NCBI GenBank assembly: GCA_031277075.1
Contig: JAISLV010000098.1
Location: forward strand, 1 to 15,085
Direction: 5' to 3'
DNA: 15,085 nt
Origin: Endomicrobium sp.
GTDB taxonomy: Bacteria; Elusimicrobiota; Endomicrobiia; Endomicrobiales; Endomicrobiaceae
Shown here: in pieces, positions 7,776 to 14,545 of the stretch
Layout: the number at the start of each line of letters is the position of its first letter
Position numbering within the stretch: the first letter of the stretch is position 1
Made by a program: the position numbers and the translations under genes
Notes under the pieces: generated by a model
The model's database searches: none
What the model saw: only the letters and a program-made list of their open reading frames with translations
What the model was told of the DNA's origin: nothing

Positions 7776-10607
7776 ATGCCTAATAAGTACGTTTATTTCT
7801 TCGGAGGCGGGAAAGCCGACGGAGACGGCAGCATGAGAAATCTTCTCGGAGGCAAGGGCGCAAATCTTGCCGAAATGGCAGGACACAAAGATTTGAAACT
7901 TCCCGTTCCGCCCGGATTTACGATTACTACGGAAGTATGCTCATATTATTACGACAATAAAAGAAAATATCCTAAAGAACTGCAAGGGCAGGTTGCAAGC
8001 GCTTTAAAAAATGTTGAAAAAGTAATAGGCAAAAAGTTCGGCGACGTAAAAAATCCTCTCTTAGTTTCAGTCCGTTCTGGCGCAAGAAGTTCAATGCCTG
8101 GGATGATGGAAACCGTTCTAAACGTAGGTCTTACCTCAAAGACAATTCCCGCTTTAATCGCAAAAACAAATAACGAAAGATTCGTCTACGACGCTTATAG
8201 ACGCCTCATTATGATGTATTCGGACGTCGTTATGGAAAAAGCCGCAGGGATAGAACCCGCCGACGATATGGGAATAAGAAAACAGCTTGAAAGAATAATG
8301 GAAGAAAAGAAACAAGAAAAAGGCGTATCGCTTGACACAGAACTTACCGCAGAAGACCTCAAAGACCTTGCCGAAAAATTTAAAGCAAAAGTTAAAGAAG
8401 TTTTAGGGAAACCTTTCCCAGACGACGCCGACGCTCAGCTTTGGGGCGGCATTGGCGCGGTTTTTGCTTCTTGGAACGGCAAACGCGCTATAGCTTACAG
8501 AAAAATTGAAAATATCCCAGACGCTTGGGGAACAGCCGTCAACGTTCAATCTATGGTTTTTGGAAATATGGGCGACACTTCGGCTACAGGCGTGGCTTTT
8601 TCTAGGAACCCCGGAAACGGAGACCCAAGATTTTACGGCGAATATCTTGTCAACGCGCAAGGCGAAGACGTCGTCGCTGGAATTAGAACTCCCGCTCCGA
8701 TAAACGCCGCGGCGCAAAGCGAACACAATAAAAACGAAACGACTTTAGAAAACGCTATGCCTAAAATGTATAAAGAGCTTTTTGCAATTCAAAAAAGACT
8801 TGAAAAGCATTATAAAGATATGCAAGACATTGAGTTCACCATTGAAGACGGAAAACTTTGGATGCTCCAATGCAGAAACGGTAAACGCAATGGTCCCGCC
8901 GCGGTTAAAATGGCTTTGGATATGATAAAAGAAAGACTTATCACAAAAGAAGAAGCCGTTTTAAGAGTTTCTCCCGCGCAGCTTGACGAACTTTTGCATC
9001 CTATTATAGACCCGAAAGCGGAAAAAGCCGTTGAGATTATAGCAAAAGGTCTGCCTGCAGGACCCGGCGGAGCGGCAGGAACGATAGTTTTTACGTCTGA
9101 AGACGCCATAAAAGCGGCTGAAGAAGGGAAAAAAGTTATTCTTGTAAGAGAAGAAACTAACCCTGAAGACGTTGAAGGCATGAGAGCGGCTCAGGCTATT
9201 TTAACGGCGCGCGGCGGTATGACAAGCCATGCGGCTTTAGTCGCCCGCGGCTGGGGAAAATGCTGCATAGTAGGATGCGCGGCTATAGCGGTTGATTTAA
9301 ACGCAAAAACAATGAAAATCGGCGATAAAACGTATAAAGAAGGCGATTGGATAACTTTGAACGGAACAAAAGGAAACGTCTACGAAGGCAAATTAGACAT
9401 GGTTGACGCTACTGAAAACGCGCTTCTTTTTGATTTCTTAAAAGTTTGCGACGCCGTAAAGAAACTTAAAGTGCGCACAAACGCCGACACTCCCGCAGAC
9501 GCCAAAAAAGCGCGTTCTTTTGGCGCTGAAGGCATAGGACTTTTTAGAACGGAACATATGTTTTACGGCGAAAATTCCGAAAAGCCCTTGTTTGCTTTAA
9601 GAAAAATGATAGTTTCGGCAAAAACGGAAGAGAGAATAAAAGCTCTTGACGAACTTTTCCCGTTTTTTAAAGACGCTTTAAAAGGCACGCTTGAGGCTAT
9701 GGACGGATACCCCGTTACCGTCCGTCTGCTTGATCCGCCTTTGCACGAATTTATTCCCGGCGAAACTTCAAAGAAAAAAGTTATCGCTGACAGCATTGGA
9801 ATTTCTTTAGAAGAGTTTGACAAAAGAGCCGAAAAACTCCACGAAACAAACCCGATGATGGGACATCGCGGAGTAAGGCTTGGCATAACGTATCCAGAAA
9901 TTACGGAAATGCAGGTTCGCGCAATTTTTGAAGTTAGCGCGGAACTCATAAAAGAAGGGAAAAAAGTTCAGCCCGAAATAATGGTACCCGTAACATGTTC
10001 AATAAACGAACTTAAAAATCAAAAAGCTATAATAGACAGAGTCTACGGCGAAACAGCCGCAAAAACGGGAAAGAAATTTAAATATTCGCTTGGAACGATG
10101 ATAGAAATTCCAAGAGCCGCCTTGCTTGCCGACCAGATGGCTGAAGTCGCGGAATTTTTCTCTTTTGGAACTAACGATTTAACGCAGATGAGCTTTGGTT
10201 TTTCAAGAGACGACGTCGGCGCTTTTATGGGCGACTATCTCGGCAAAAAAATCCTTGAAGACGACCCGTTCCAAACTATAGACATTGACGGAGTAGGACA
10301 GCTTATATCTTACGGAGTTGAGCTTGGCAGAGACGTTCGCCCCGATATGAAAATAGGCATTTGCGGCGAACATGGCGGAGACCCGCGTTCAGTTGAGTTT
10401 TGCCATAATGTAGGATTAAGCTATGTTTCCTGCTCGCCTTTTAGAGTTCCTATAGCAAGGCTTGCCGCCGCTCAAGCGGCTGTGAAAGAAAAGAAAGCTG
10501 CGGAAAAAGCAAACGCTTCGGCAAAAGCAAAATCTTCAACTAAAACAAAGGCAAATACAAAATCTTCTGCAAAAGCGAATGCTTCTAAAAAAGCAAAAAA
10601 GAAATAA
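7776..10607 (+). CDS. ppdK: Pyruvate,phosphate dikinase with Lys/Ala-rich C-terminal tail
   Basis: Interconverts pyruvate + ATP + Pi and PEP + AMP + PPi in the cytoplasm; in anaerobes often run towards pyruvate for PPi-dependent glycolysis. It has 943 residues. The N-terminal ATP-grasp domain opens with GGKGANLAEMAG and carries SVRSGARSSMPGMM and GNMGDTSATGVAFSRNP. The phosphohistidine domain has GGMTSHAALVARG, with the catalytic His near residue 485. The C-terminal PEP/pyruvate barrel has RTEHMF, RLLDPPLHEF, GHRGVRLG, FGTNDLTQM and GICGEHGGDPRS, with the conserved Cys near 886 (SCSPFRVPIARLAAAQ). The family normally ends here. Residues 908-943 are an extra 36-residue tail with 12 Lys, 11 Ala and one acidic residue. 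The ATG at 7776 is chosen because AAAAGGAG lies just before it and family homology begins there. An in-frame ATG at 7605 lies upstream of the promoter and adds only a non-homologous hydrophobic stretch. It appears to be a single-gene transcript. Confidence 0.96.
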   Translation: MPNKYVYFFGGGKADGDGSMRNLLGGKGANLAEMAGHKDLKLPVPPGFTITTEVCSYYYDNKRKYPKELQGQVASALKNVEKVIGKKFGDVKNPLLVSVRSGARSSMPGMMETVLNVGLTSKTIPALIAKTNNERFVYDAYRRLIMMYSDVVMEKAAGIEPADDMGIRKQLERIMEEKKQEKGVSLDTELTAEDLKDLAEKFKAKVKEVLGKPFPDDADAQLWGGIGAVFASWNGKRAIAYRKIENIPDAWGTAVNVQSMVFGNMGDTSATGVAFSRNPGNGDPRFYGEYLVNAQGEDVVAGIRTPAPINAAAQSEHNKNETTLENAMPKMYKELFAIQKRLEKHYKDMQDIEFTIEDGKLWMLQCRNGKRNGPAAVKMALDMIKERLITKEEAVLRVSPAQLDELLHPIIDPKAEKAVEIIAKGLPAGPGGAAGTIVFTSEDAIKAAEEGKKVILVREETNPEDVEGMRAAQAILTARGGMTSHAALVARGWGKCCIVGCAAIAVDLNAKTMKIGDKTYKEGDWITLNGTKGNVYEGKLDMVDATENALLFDFLKVCDAVKKLKVRTNADTPADAKKARSFGAEGIGLFRTEHMFYGENSEKPLFALRKMIVSAKTEERIKALDELFPFFKDALKGTLEAMDGYPVTVRLLDPPLHEFIPGETSKKKVIADSIGISLEEFDKRAEKLHETNPMMGHRGVRLGITYPEITEMQVRAIFEVSAELIKEGKKVQPEIMVPVTCSINELKNQKAIIDRVYGETAAKTGKKFKYSLGTMIEIPRAALLADQMAEVAEFFSFGTNDLTQMSFGFSRDDVGAFMGDYLGKKILEDDPFQTIDIDGVGQLISYGVELGRDVRPDMKIGICGEHGGDPRSVEFCHNVGLSYVSCSPFRVPIARLAAAQAAVKEKKAAEKANASAKAKSSTKTKANTKSSAKANASKKAKKK

Positions 10608-10688
10608 GAGAAACGGATATTTAAACATTTTTTCTCTATTTTAGCAGTTTAAAAAAGCGCGGGTTTTAGGCGCTAAAGACGGGTTAGG

Positions 10689-10749
10689 AGCGAGGAGCGA
10701 ACAATTAACGACAGGCAAAACGGCTCGTTAACTTTGCTTCTCGCTTTTT
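10689..10749 (+). terminator. Long imperfect hairpin with T-run between ppdK and ompA-like gene
   Basis: The left arm at 10689-10711 (AGCGAGGAGCGAA...TTAACGA) pairs with the right arm at 10725-10745 (TCGTTAA...TTTGCTTCTCGCT). As RNA this gives about 13 bp including two G-U pairs, a small internal bulge, and 7 more bp, with a 13-base loop. Five T's overlap and follow the right arm (10745-10749). The shape fits an intrinsic terminator for ppdK. It ends only 10 bases before the next ATG, so it could instead lie in the leader of the next gene. A weaker 7-bp hairpin, AGAGAAA/TTTCTCT (10607-10637), lies right after the ppdK stop. Confidence 0.55.
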
Positions 10750-10759
10750 AATTTACGAT

Positions 10760-12151
10760 ATGAAAAATTTTTTGTCTGTTTTATCGCTACTCTTTTTATC
10801 GGCAGCCGCGGCTTTTGCGTTTGACGCAAAGGTTGAGCCGTCGGCGTCTATTTCAATTCAAAACGCGGTCTTTTCGCCTTACGCAAACATTTCCGAAGGC
10901 GTGGTTTTTGTCCCCGCAATTCAAAACGCCGATAAAATAAAAGTCTGGGCGCTTACCGTTAAAAATGAGCGCGGACAAAAAGTCCGCGAATTTTTAGGCA
11001 GGGGCGGCGTCCCGCAAAAAATTGTTTGGGACGGGCTTGACGAAAAAGGAAATATTGTAAGCGACGGCGTTTATTCGTATAGGTTTCTAGTAAGATTTAA
11101 AAAGAAGATTGTAATACTAGAAAAAGCCGCGATAACTATAGACGCCACTTTTCCTTTCCTTTCAATGAAAACGGCAGACGACGTCTATTTTGTTAACGAA
11201 CGCGGCGGGAGTTTTTCAAAAAGCGTAAATTTATATTTGAGCGCAGGCGACGAAAACGCGCTGGATTTTGAAAAAAGTTTTGTTAAAGTTTTAAGTTTTA
11301 AAAATAAAGAAGTAAAAATTTTTAATTTTGAAAATAAAATACCTGAATTTATAGAGTGGGACGCCATAGACGACATTTATGGCAACTATCTGCCTAAAGG
11401 CAACTATACGATAGTTTTTACCGTCGCCGATAAGGCGGGCAACGCTTTGAGCGTTTCAAACGAAATTTCCGTAACTCAAATGCCAAAAGAACCGCCTAAA
11501 CCAAAAGAAGAAGTGAAAGTGAAACAGGAAGAAAGAGGACTTGTAATAAATCTTTCAAGCAAAGTTTTGTTTGATACGGGAAAAAGCGCGCTAAAAGACG
11601 AAGCGGAAAAATCTTTAAACGAAGTGGCGCAGATTTTAGCGGTTTATCCTAAAAATAAAGTTTCTATTGAAGGACATACAGATTCTAGCGGCAATGAAGC
11701 TAAAAACGAAACTTTGTCGCTTGAAAGAGCAAATTCCGTGCGGGATTTTTTTATTTCAAAAGGCATAGACGCCGATAGAATGCAAATTGAGGGTTTTGGC
11801 TCTTTAAAGCCTGTAGCGGACAATAAAACTGAAAAAGGCAGAGAACAAAACCGCCGCGTAGAAATAATTGTTTTAAAAATTGAAGAAGCAAAGCCGCAAG
11901 CCGAATCTTTACACGACAAATCTTTGCAAGACGAGTCTTCTCAAGACGAGTCTTTGCAAGACGACGCTGCGCAAAACGAATTTCCCCAAGAAACAAACCC
12001 TGCAGAGCAAGAAGAAGAGAGCATAGATGAAAATCAAAATCCTGCGCAAAAAAACGATGAGATTATTGAAAGCGAAACGCTTGTAAAATCTCTTGTTTCA
12101 AAAGAGCGGGAAACTCAAAAATCAGACTTAGAAACCGCCTTACAGGAATAA
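10760..12151 (+). CDS. Exported OmpA-family protein with FlgD-like segments and acidic repeat tail
   Basis: Likely a periplasmic or outer-membrane-associated protein that binds peptidoglycan. It has 463 residues. A clear signal peptide spans residues 1-20 (MKNFLSVLSLLFLSAAAAFA). Two FlgD/Ig-like segments follow, each with the typical turn: WDGLDEKGNIVSDGVYSYRF (about 90-110) and WDAIDDIYGNYLPKGNYTIVF (about 200-220). A Pro/Lys linker (PKEPPKPKEEVKVK, about 244-257) leads to the OmpA C-terminal domain (about 262-375). That domain has VLFDTGKSALKDEA, IEGHTDSSGNEA, LSLERANSVRDFF, IEGFGSLKPVADN and GREQNRRVEI. No N-terminal beta-barrel is evident. The C-terminal ~85 residues are acidic and low-complexity, and include pentapeptide repeats (SLQDE-like). 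The start codon has no recognisable Shine-Dalgarno sequence, but the signal peptide fixes it. The precise role is unknown. Confidence 0.85.
   Translation: MKNFLSVLSLLFLSAAAAFAFDAKVEPSASISIQNAVFSPYANISEGVVFVPAIQNADKIKVWALTVKNERGQKVREFLGRGGVPQKIVWDGLDEKGNIVSDGVYSYRFLVRFKKKIVILEKAAITIDATFPFLSMKTADDVYFVNERGGSFSKSVNLYLSAGDENALDFEKSFVKVLSFKNKEVKIFNFENKIPEFIEWDAIDDIYGNYLPKGNYTIVFTVADKAGNALSVSNEISVTQMPKEPPKPKEEVKVKQEERGLVINLSSKVLFDTGKSALKDEAEKSLNEVAQILAVYPKNKVSIEGHTDSSGNEAKNETLSLERANSVRDFFISKGIDADRMQIEGFGSLKPVADNKTEKGREQNRRVEIIVLKIEEAKPQAESLHDKSLQDESSQDESLQDDAAQNEFPQETNPAEQEEESIDENQNPAQKNDEIIESETLVKSLVSKERETQKSDLETALQE
11906..11995 (+). repeat. 15-bp in-frame tandem repeat, six units
   Basis: Six successive 15-base units in the tail of the OmpA-like gene encode SLHDK, SLQDE, SSQDE, SLQDD, AAQNE and FPQET. 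Units 2-4 are nearly identical in DNA (TCTTTGCAAGACGAG), while outer units have drifted. The pattern is that of a small coding minisatellite in which copy-number change would keep frame. Confidence 0.8.
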
Positions 12152-12237
12152 ACTGCAAGTTTCTAAAAGTTCTAGAGTAAAATTTTATTTCTGCTTTTTG
12201 TTGGAAAGCGTCGTTAGAGATTGCCTCTTTTTTGTCT

Positions 12238-12270
12238 GCGCGGCGCGGGATTTGCTATTGTCTGCCGCGC
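12238..12270 (+). other. GC-rich hairpin upstream of the AsmA-like gene
   Basis: GCGCGGC (12238-12244) pairs with GCCGCGC (12264-12270) across a 19-base loop. It stands out in an AT-rich spacer and lies 32 bases before the ATG at 12303. There is no T-run directly after it. It may be a leader structure or part of a dispersed element. Confidence 0.35.
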
Positions 12271-12302
12271 GGTTTAAATTTGCTTGTTTAAAAGAGAATA
12301 AA

Positions 12303-13172
12303 ATGAAAAATATTTTAATTATAATTTTGCTTGTAATATCTTTTTTTATTTTGGTTTTTGCCGCTTACTGCGTTGGGTTTAAAATATATTTTTCTTCGGA
12401 TAGAATTGTAAAAAAAACGCAGCGTCTGGTAAAAATGACTTTTCAAAGAGACAGCGAAATTGCAAAAGCGGACTTGTCGCCTTTGGGGAATTTTTCGCTT
12501 TCGTCTTTTGCAATGGCGCAAAAAGGCGGATTTAAAACTGGGACGACGTTTTCCGTAGAGACGGTTAATTCTAAGGTAGAACTTGCAAAACTCTTAAAAA
12601 GAGAACTTATTTTTAAGCCGTTTGAAGTTTCGGGCATTGTTTTAAATTTAAATTATTCAGGCAAAAGAAAATTTGATTATAAGTCGTTTTTTGGGAACGT
12701 CAAATATATTTTTTACGGCAAATCCGCAAAGCACGGACTTATACGGAGCGCGGAAATTAACGATATTTCCATTATAAATTCAAACTTTAACTTAAAATCT
12801 GATTTAGGGGAAATGAATTTTTCAAACATAACTTTAAAAATCGCTCGGCTTGATTTTAGCGATAAAATTTCAGGGACGGGGTCTTTTGAATTTTCTTTTG
12901 ATAAAATAAAAACAAACGCGGAATTTAATTTTGTTTATAAAGCGCAAGATTCGGTAATAGAAATTCAAAATTTCATCTGCAAAGATTTTAACGTTTCCGC
13001 AGACGCCAAAATAAAATTAAACGCCGACGGTTCGGTTTCTACAGAGTACATCGCAAGAATAAACAAGCAAAAATTGCTTGACGCTTTAAAAGATTTTCCC
13101 GTATATGCAAATATTATTCAGCTTGCTTACCCCGAAGTTATCGACGAAATAATTTTGATTTACCCCAGATAA
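12303..13172 (+). CDS. Membrane-anchored AsmA-like protein (tentative)
   Basis: A 289-residue protein with one N-terminal hydrophobic segment (residues about 3-26) and no cleavable signal, so probably inner-membrane anchored with a periplasmic body. The body alternates short beta-type strands with phrases such as ADLSPLGNFSLSSFAMAQKGGF, INSNFNLKSDLGEMNFSNITLKIA and FICKDFNVSADAKIKLNADGS. This recalls the N-terminal region of AsmA-family proteins, which act in outer-membrane lipid transport and assembly. It is much shorter than typical AsmA (600 residues or more), so the family call is tentative. The ATG at 12303 is preceded by AAGAGA. A TTG at 12198 is also in frame but has no ribosome site and would add a charged, non-homologous stretch ahead of the membrane segment. 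Confidence 0.6.
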   Translation: MKNILIIILLVISFFILVFAAYCVGFKIYFSSDRIVKKTQRLVKMTFQRDSEIAKADLSPLGNFSLSSFAMAQKGGFKTGTTFSVETVNSKVELAKLLKRELIFKPFEVSGIVLNLNYSGKRKFDYKSFFGNVKYIFYGKSAKHGLIRSAEINDISIINSNFNLKSDLGEMNFSNITLKIARLDFSDKISGTGSFEFSFDKIKTNAEFNFVYKAQDSVIEIQNFICKDFNVSADAKIKLNADGSVSTEYIARINKQKLLDALKDFPVYANIIQLAYPEVIDEIILIYPR

Positions 13173-13173
13173 C

Positions 13174-13217
13174 TGCGGCAATGGCAAAGAGCAAAAACGC
13201 AAGCTAAGCAACAGGGA
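13174..13217 (-). repeat. Inverted copy of the intergenic repeat seen at 5984-6006
   Basis: Read on the - strand, this spacer contains GTTGCTTAGCTTGCG followed by TTTTTGCTCTTTG. It matches GTTGCTTAGCTGCATTCTTTGCT at 5984-6006 with one inserted base and a few changes. The TTTGCTCTTTG part also matches 5930-5940. It lies immediately after the AsmA-like stop and just before the hsdM fragment. Confidence 0.5.
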
Positions 13218-13231
13218 AAAGGCGCTAATGC

Positions 13232-13414
13232 ATGGGCGGCATGGACTTTAAAAACTATGATTTAGGTTTTTTATTTTACCGGTTTATATCTGAAAACTTT
13301 TCTATTTATATAAGGGTGTCTCTAAAAACCATAACCCCTGTTGAAAAGGCTTATTTGGATACTATTAAATCCGCGCAAAAAAAGATAAGTAAAAAGAGCA
13401 AAAATAATGAATAA
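13232..13414 (+). pseudogene. Remnant of a type I restriction-modification methylase gene (hsdM) fused to a short downstream tail
   Basis: This 60-codon frame begins GGMDFKNYDLGFLFYRFISE, which matches the N-terminal helical domain (HsdM_N) of type I R-M modification subunits, where GxMDFKxYxLGxLFYRFISEN is characteristic. A stop lies two codons before the first ATG (13226-13228), and the ~15-30 residues that normally precede this motif are absent, so the fragment is cut at both ends. At 13314 it runs into a copy of the inverted-repeat end GGGTGTCTCTAAAAACC. Downstream of that comes another short stretch (PVEKAYLDTIKSAQKK, then Lys-rich) whose stop overlaps the rhuM start by 8 bases. That last stretch may be the C-terminus of whatever gene once preceded rhuM. 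A functional methylase is impossible: the SAM-binding and NPPF motifs are missing. Whether the chimeric frame is translated is unknown. Confidence 0.65.
13314..13334 (+). repeat. Copy A of the TGTCTCTAAAAACC repeat end
   Basis: GGGTGTCTCTAAAAACC followed by ATAA. It is the inverted counterpart of the right end of the element at 14437-14519 (GGTTTTTAGAGACATCC), with 15 of 17 bases in common. With that end it brackets a 1.2-kb segment containing rhuM. It interrupts the hsdM fragment. Confidence 0.75.
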
Positions 13415-14432
13415 AGAACTACAATTTTTGATATATAATACGCCGCAAGAGAATATAAAAATAGACGTTGTGGTAAAAGACGAAACTATTTGGCTTACGC
13501 AAAAGGCTATGGCTGCTCTTTTTGGCGTTGACAGGTCTGTAATAACGAAGCACGCGGGTAATATTTTTAAAGAAAATGAGCTTGATGAAAATGTGGTATG
13601 TGCAAAATTTGCACTAACCACACAACACGGGGCTATTGCAGACAAAACCCAAACGAAAGAAACGAATTTTTACAACCTTGATATGATTATTGCGGTAGGA
13701 TACCGCGTAAATTCATCCAAAGCGACACAGTTTAGAATATGGGCGACTAAAGTATTAAAAGAATTTATAATAAAAGGTTTTGCGCTTGACGATGAACGGA
13801 TGAAACAAGGAAAGGCTTTTTTTGGCAAAGATTATTTCCGCGAACTTTTGGAGCGCGTCCGCTCTATTCGCGCAAGCGAACGCCGCATCTGGCAGCAGAT
13901 TACAGATATTTTCGCAGAATGCAGTATAGATTATGACCGCAATGCTGAAATTACAAAAGAATTTTTTGCTTTAGTCCAAAATAAGTTTCATTTTGCAATA
14001 GCAGGGCAAACAGCGGCTGAAATTATTTATACAAAAGCCGATAGGAACAAGAAAAATATGGGTTTAACTGCTTGGAAACATTCCCCCGACGGACGAATTT
14101 TAAAGTCTGACGTTACAGTAGCCAAAAATTATTTGCCTGAAAAAGAAATTAAACGCTTGGAAAGAGCGGTAAGCGGGTATTTTGATTATGTTGAAGACCT
14201 TATTGAAAGAGAAAATACCTTTACTATGGAAGAGTTTGCAAAAAGCGTCAATGAATTTCTATCTTTTAGAAAGTATCAGATTTTAACGGATAACGGCAAA
14301 ATATCCAAACTTCAAGCTGACAGTAAAGCTAAAGCCGAATATGACGAGTTTAATAAAACGCAGAAAATAATATCTGATTTTGACAAAGAAATAAAAAAAC
14401 TAAAACAAAAACGCGGCAATGCCGATGAATAA
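13407..14432 (+). CDS. RhuM-family protein
   Basis: A 341-residue protein of the virulence RhuM family (PF13310 type), at the family's usual length. Family phrases are seen in order: LIYNTPQENIKIDVVVKDETIWLTQ..., a helix-turn-helix-like segment MAALFGVDRSVITKHAGNIF (about 33-53), the YNLDMIIAVGYRVNSSKATQFRIWAT block (about 91-116), and the C-terminal block with FAIAGQTAAEIIYTKAD, SDVTVAKNYL and ENTFTMEEFA. The name comes from a Salmonella pathogenicity island gene; the biochemical role is not established. RhuM genes often sit inside or beside type I restriction-modification loci, which agrees with the hsdM fragment just upstream. Its ATG overlaps the stop of the upstream remnant frame by 8 bases, suggesting past translational coupling. 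No clear Shine-Dalgarno other than AAGAGCAAAAA is seen. The gene looks intact even though its neighbour has decayed. Confidence 0.88.
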   Translation: MNKELQFLIYNTPQENIKIDVVVKDETIWLTQKAMAALFGVDRSVITKHAGNIFKENELDENVVCAKFALTTQHGAIADKTQTKETNFYNLDMIIAVGYRVNSSKATQFRIWATKVLKEFIIKGFALDDERMKQGKAFFGKDYFRELLERVRSIRASERRIWQQITDIFAECSIDYDRNAEITKEFFALVQNKFHFAIAGQTAAEIIYTKADRNKKNMGLTAWKHSPDGRILKSDVTVAKNYLPEKEIKRLERAVSGYFDYVEDLIERENTFTMEEFAKSVNEFLSFRKYQILTDNGKISKLQADSKAKAEYDEFNKTQKIISDFDKEIKKLKQKRGNADE

Positions 14433-14436
14433 ATCA

Positions 14437-14519
14437 GGGGGTCTTGCAAAAACCTATAATGTTTGAACTGCCGCAAAATTTGCGGCAAGTACGAGCATTA
14501 TAGGTTTTTAGAGACATCC
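14437..14519. mobile_element. 83-bp palindromic MITE-like element
   Basis: The left part reads GGGGGTCTTGCAAAAACC then TATAATG; the right part, reverse-complemented, reads GGATGTCTCTAAAAACC then TATAATG. The two arms continue as near-complementary sequence into a perfect core palindrome, TGCCGCAAA-A-TTTGCGGCA (14469-14487). The whole unit can fold into one long hairpin. It starts 4 bases after the rhuM stop and contains no gene. The right arm is the inverse of copy A at 13314. No convincing target-site duplication could be fixed: the flanks are AT-rich (TATATAA on the left of copy A, AAATATAAC on the right of this unit). Confidence 0.65.
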
Positions 14520-14545
14520 AAATATAACAATATAAAGGAAATTTT

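Noticed and set aside
11906..11995. Tandem repeats as a CRISPR array
   Set aside because: Units are 15 bases, contiguous without spacers, and in frame within a gene.
11751..11996. Minus-strand frame with repeated RLAKTRLEKTRLAK
   Set aside because: It is the complement of the pentapeptide-coding repeats in the OmpA-like gene, so its repetitiveness is a shadow.
12198..12302. TTG start for the AsmA-like protein
   Set aside because: No Shine-Dalgarno, and it would place a charged stretch and a GC hairpin ahead of the membrane anchor. The ATG at 12303 is better.
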